A DNA stretch of 15,795 nucleotides from a bacterium. GTDB taxonomy: Bacteria; Planctomycetota; Planctomycetia; Pirellulales; Pirellulaceae. Where the stretch lies: NCBI GenBank assembly GCA_030432015.1, contig JAUIHJ010000081.1:1-15795 (forward strand), written 5' to 3'. The notes beneath the pieces were generated by a model, which was not told the DNA's origin, searched no databases, and saw only the letters and a program-made list of their open reading frames with translations. A program made the translations under genes and the position numbers. Of the stretch, positions 13,936-15,795 are shown one piece after another (the stretch's first letter is position 1; each line of letters opens with the position of its first letter).

Positions 13936-14940
13936 GCGTCCAAAGATCATTCGGCCAGCGCTGGTCTGCAGCACGCTGGTTACCGAAATCTTGACGGACG
14001 AATTGATATGGTCACGACCGCCTTCGACGACGATCATCGTACCATCATCTAGATAACCAACGCCTTGCCCAGCCTCTTCGCCCGCTTTGACGATCCGAAC
14101 CTCGAGATTTTCTCCGGGCAAATAGACCGGCTTAAGCGAGTTGGAGATGTCGTTCAAGTTGATCACCGGAACACCGTGGATCCGCGCCATCTTGTTCAGG
14201 TTGTAGTCGCCGGTGACGACTTTACCACCGAGGCTCTTGGCCAGCAGAATCAACTTCATATCGACGGGTTGACCAACCATTTCGCTCGTTTCGCGATCAT
14301 GGATCATCATCTCGATGGTCTCGTCGGTTCGGAGTCGATTCAACACATCCAAGCCGCGCCGTCCGCGTGAACGCCGGAGCTTATCACTGCTGTCGGCGAT
14401 TGCCTGCAATTCCGCCAACACGAAGCGGGGCATGACGAGTTGGTTGTCAAAGACTCCCGTTTCGACGAGATCTGCGATGCGACCATCAATCACCACGCTG
14501 GTATCGAGCAGGTAAGGTTTGACGCCCTTGACCTCTTTGGAAAACTCGACGTACGGGATGATAAAGCGAAAATCGTCACGCGTTTGCAGCAGCATGCTGA
14601 TGCACATGTAGCAAAAGACCAAACCGAGCACCAACTGCACCGAACTCTTGAATTCCACGATATCGAATTGGGTCATCAACGGTTCGATGGTGTAACCGAT
14701 CACCCAGGTCAAGAACAGGCCGATCAGAGCACCGAAGTAGACGCAGCTAATAACGTCCACCCGTTTACGCGGAACGAAGGCGTCCGCGGCAATCACACTG
14801 ACTGTGATCCCGACGATGACGACAAATACGAGCCACGGGTAATCGAACGCAACCTCGGACGATTCTGGCGGGTTGATGACGGAGAACGCCACGCCGACTG
14901 ACGCCAGGAGAAAGAACGCTCGAAGAATCCAAAGGACCAT
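13921..14940 (-). CDS. Membrane-anchored PIN-TRAM domain protein (YacL-like putative nuclease)
   Basis: A 339-residue integral membrane protein. Four transmembrane helices come first (about 3-22, 35-54, 63-86, 101-119). A PIN nuclease domain follows (about 142-262) with the expected acidic residues: Asp146 in LLDTSVVIDGRI, Glu177 in FVLAELQAI, Asp227 and Asp245 in VTGDYNLNK. A C-terminal TRAM RNA-binding domain covers about 270-339 (GENLEVRIVKAGEEAGQGVGYL, interrupted here by nothing unusual). This matches Bacillus YacL and its relatives, thought to be ribonucleases but with little experimental proof. ATG 14940 has GGAAA about 6 nt upstream. The 146-bp gap to the dGTPase-like gene upstream (14941-15086) contains a TAGAAT -10-like box (15065-15060) without a good -35, so the promoter is uncertain. 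It is convergent with the methyltransferase gene, 48 bp between stops. Confidence 0.9.
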   Translation of the reverse strand: MVLWILRAFFLLASVGVAFSVINPPESSEVAFDYPWLVFVVIVGITVSVIAADAFVPRKRVDVISCVYFGALIGLFLTWVIGYTIEPLMTQFDIVEFKSSVQLVLGLVFCYMCISMLLQTRDDFRFIIPYVEFSKEVKGVKPYLLDTSVVIDGRIADLVETGVFDNQLVMPRFVLAELQAIADSSDKLRRSRGRRGLDVLNRLRTDETIEMMIHDRETSEMVGQPVDMKLILLAKSLGGKVVTGDYNLNKMARIHGVPVINLNDISNSLKPVYLPGENLEVRIVKAGEEAGQGVGYLDDGTMIVVEGGRDHINSSVKISVTSVLQTSAGRMIFGRYNAG

Positions 14941-15086
14941 CAGTTTTTCCGGCAGGAAATTAGGAGGGGCGGGAAGATGGGAAGAACCGTGTTTCCCGGT
15001 CGATGCGACGAGCCCCTGCCGCCGCCAATGTCGTAGTAACCTAGCGTCACGTACTCGCTATTCTACCGACTTCCCCCCGCCTCAGA

Positions 15087-15795
15087 CTAGCCCGGGCCGG
15101 AATTCTCGAAGTGGCGGTGAAACTGAGCATCGCAAAACCGGTCGGTCATTCCGGCCAAATAATCACAAACGCCGACGGGCAGTCCCACCGCGTCGGCTCG
15201 CATTTGGATCGATTTGGGCAGCAGATCTGGCCGCTCCAAGTACCCGAAAAACATCGTTTTTAACCTGTTTTGAGCGATTGTGCGGACTTCCATTAGTTGC
15301 GGATGTCGATAAACGGTCTCATAGAGAAACGTCTCCAGTGCACTTTTCTGGGCGCCCAATTCCGGCCCCGGGCCGATGCGGAATTCGGCTTGCCGCATTT
15401 CTGCCGCGCTACAATCTTCATAATCCTGGAGGTAAGAAAACGCCCTTGCCAGCACGTCGCTCACCTGAACATCCACCAACTCGTGGACAACCGTCTTCCG
15501 CAGCATCGAGCCTGCCAGCCCCGGAAATTTCGCGTGGACGCGGGTGACGACATCGTTGATCAGGGGAATCGCGGCCATTTGATCGAGCGTCACCATGCCC
15601 AATTTGATGGCGTCGTCGGTGTCGTGCGCATCGTACGTAATGCTGTCGGCAGCCTCCACGACCTGAACTTCCAGCAATGGGTTCATGCTGGAATTCTCCT
15701 TATGAGCGCGAATCAACTGCCCCTCTAACGTCTCGCGACTCAGGTTCAGTCCGGGGAACTGGGGATAGCGCGCGTCCAACTCCTCGACGATGGCC
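15087..15795 (-). CDS. dGTPase-like HD-domain triphosphohydrolase, C-terminal part (5' end outside window)
   Basis: The last 235 codons of a gene that enters from the right edge. The visible start is AIVEELDARYPQFPGLNLS, followed by RETLEGQLIRAH, PLLEVQVVEAADSITYDAHDTDDAI and a helical C terminus. These match the second half of deoxyguanosinetriphosphate triphosphohydrolase-like proteins, which cleave dNTPs to nucleoside and triphosphate. The aspartate of the YDAHDTDDA motif is the last metal-site residue of the HD superfamily; the HD pair itself would lie outside the window. A TTG at 15779 could be mistaken for a start, but the frame is open and homologous upstream of it, so the gene is cut by the window edge rather than truncated. 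It is on the same strand as, and 146 bp before, the PIN-TRAM gene. Confidence 0.88.
   Translation of the reverse strand, partial: AIVEELDARYPQFPGLNLSRETLEGQLIRAHKENSSMNPLLEVQVVEAADSITYDAHDTDDAIKLGMVTLDQMAAIPLINDVVTRVHAKFPGLAGSMLRKTVVHELVDVQVSDVLARAFSYLQDYEDCSAAEMRQAEFRIGPGPELGAQKSALETFLYETVYRHPQLMEVRTIAQNRLKTMFFGYLERPDLLPKSIQMRADAVGLPVGVCDYLAGMTDRFCDAQFHRHFENSGPG

Noticed and set aside
1..15795. CRISPR arrays, tRNA genes, insertion sequences, integrase or toxin-antitoxin pairs
   Set aside because: I looked for regular repeat-spacer patterns, cloverleaf sequences, terminal inverted repeats and transposase motifs and saw none; the PIN domain protein is membrane-anchored with TRAM and has no antitoxin gene, so it is not a VapC toxin.

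Overview
The window looks like a piece of a planctomycete chromosome, most likely from the Pirellulales or a near relative. The evidence is a Tat-exported DUF1501 protein, a Hanks-type kinase with an N-terminal zinc ribbon and a glycine-rich membrane repeat domain, an ECF sigma factor of the type found with such kinases in planctomycetes, and GC-rich DNA with mostly monocistronic or short operons. I see no tRNA, rRNA, CRISPR array, insertion sequence or integrase. Most genes are core metabolism or translation, so this is not an obvious genomic island.

Left part (1-5022): a minus-strand unit encodes a GlmM-like phosphohexomutase (TTG start), followed by the first 36 codons of a probable MFS transporter that runs off the left edge. 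Divergent from it is a second, larger phosphohexomutase of the PGM2/PgcA type. Behind that lies a lone DUF1501 gene with its own candidate promoter. Two distant paralogues of one enzyme superfamily therefore sit head to head over a 186-bp gap.

Middle (5037-9719): three minus-strand genes run nadA, ECF sigma factor, Ser/Thr kinase. The sigma gene starts 23 bp after nadA. The kinase follows after 211 bp, which hold an ECF-like promoter candidate (GTAACC-N17-TATCTT). The likely circuit is a kinase that acts on, or is produced under control of, its neighbouring sigma factor. The kinase carries a glycine/alanine-rich hydrophobic repeat region, membrane segments, an unrecognised C-terminal domain and a Met/Gly-rich tail.

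Intergenic 9720-10344 (625 bp, no gene) is dense in inverted repeats: a structured nadA leader, two mutually exclusive hairpins at 9928-9977, a good sigma70-type promoter at 10136-10165 and an 11-bp perfect inverted repeat at the predicted 5' end of the rsfS transcript.

Right part (10345-15795): rsfS (ribosome silencing factor), then a run of hairpins, argS with an unusual coiled-coil insertion, and a solitary beta-type DNA methyltransferase 18 bp behind argS. Converging on these from the right are a membrane-anchored PIN-TRAM protein and the C-terminal part of a dGTPase-like HD protein cut by the window edge. The convergent junction contains a 17-bp tandem repeat overlapping the PIN-TRAM stop codon.

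I did not find a convincing new multi-gene system. The observations most worth following are the nadA-ECF-kinase module with its internal promoter, the kinase's repeat domain, and the structured RNA candidates around nadA, rsfS and argS.
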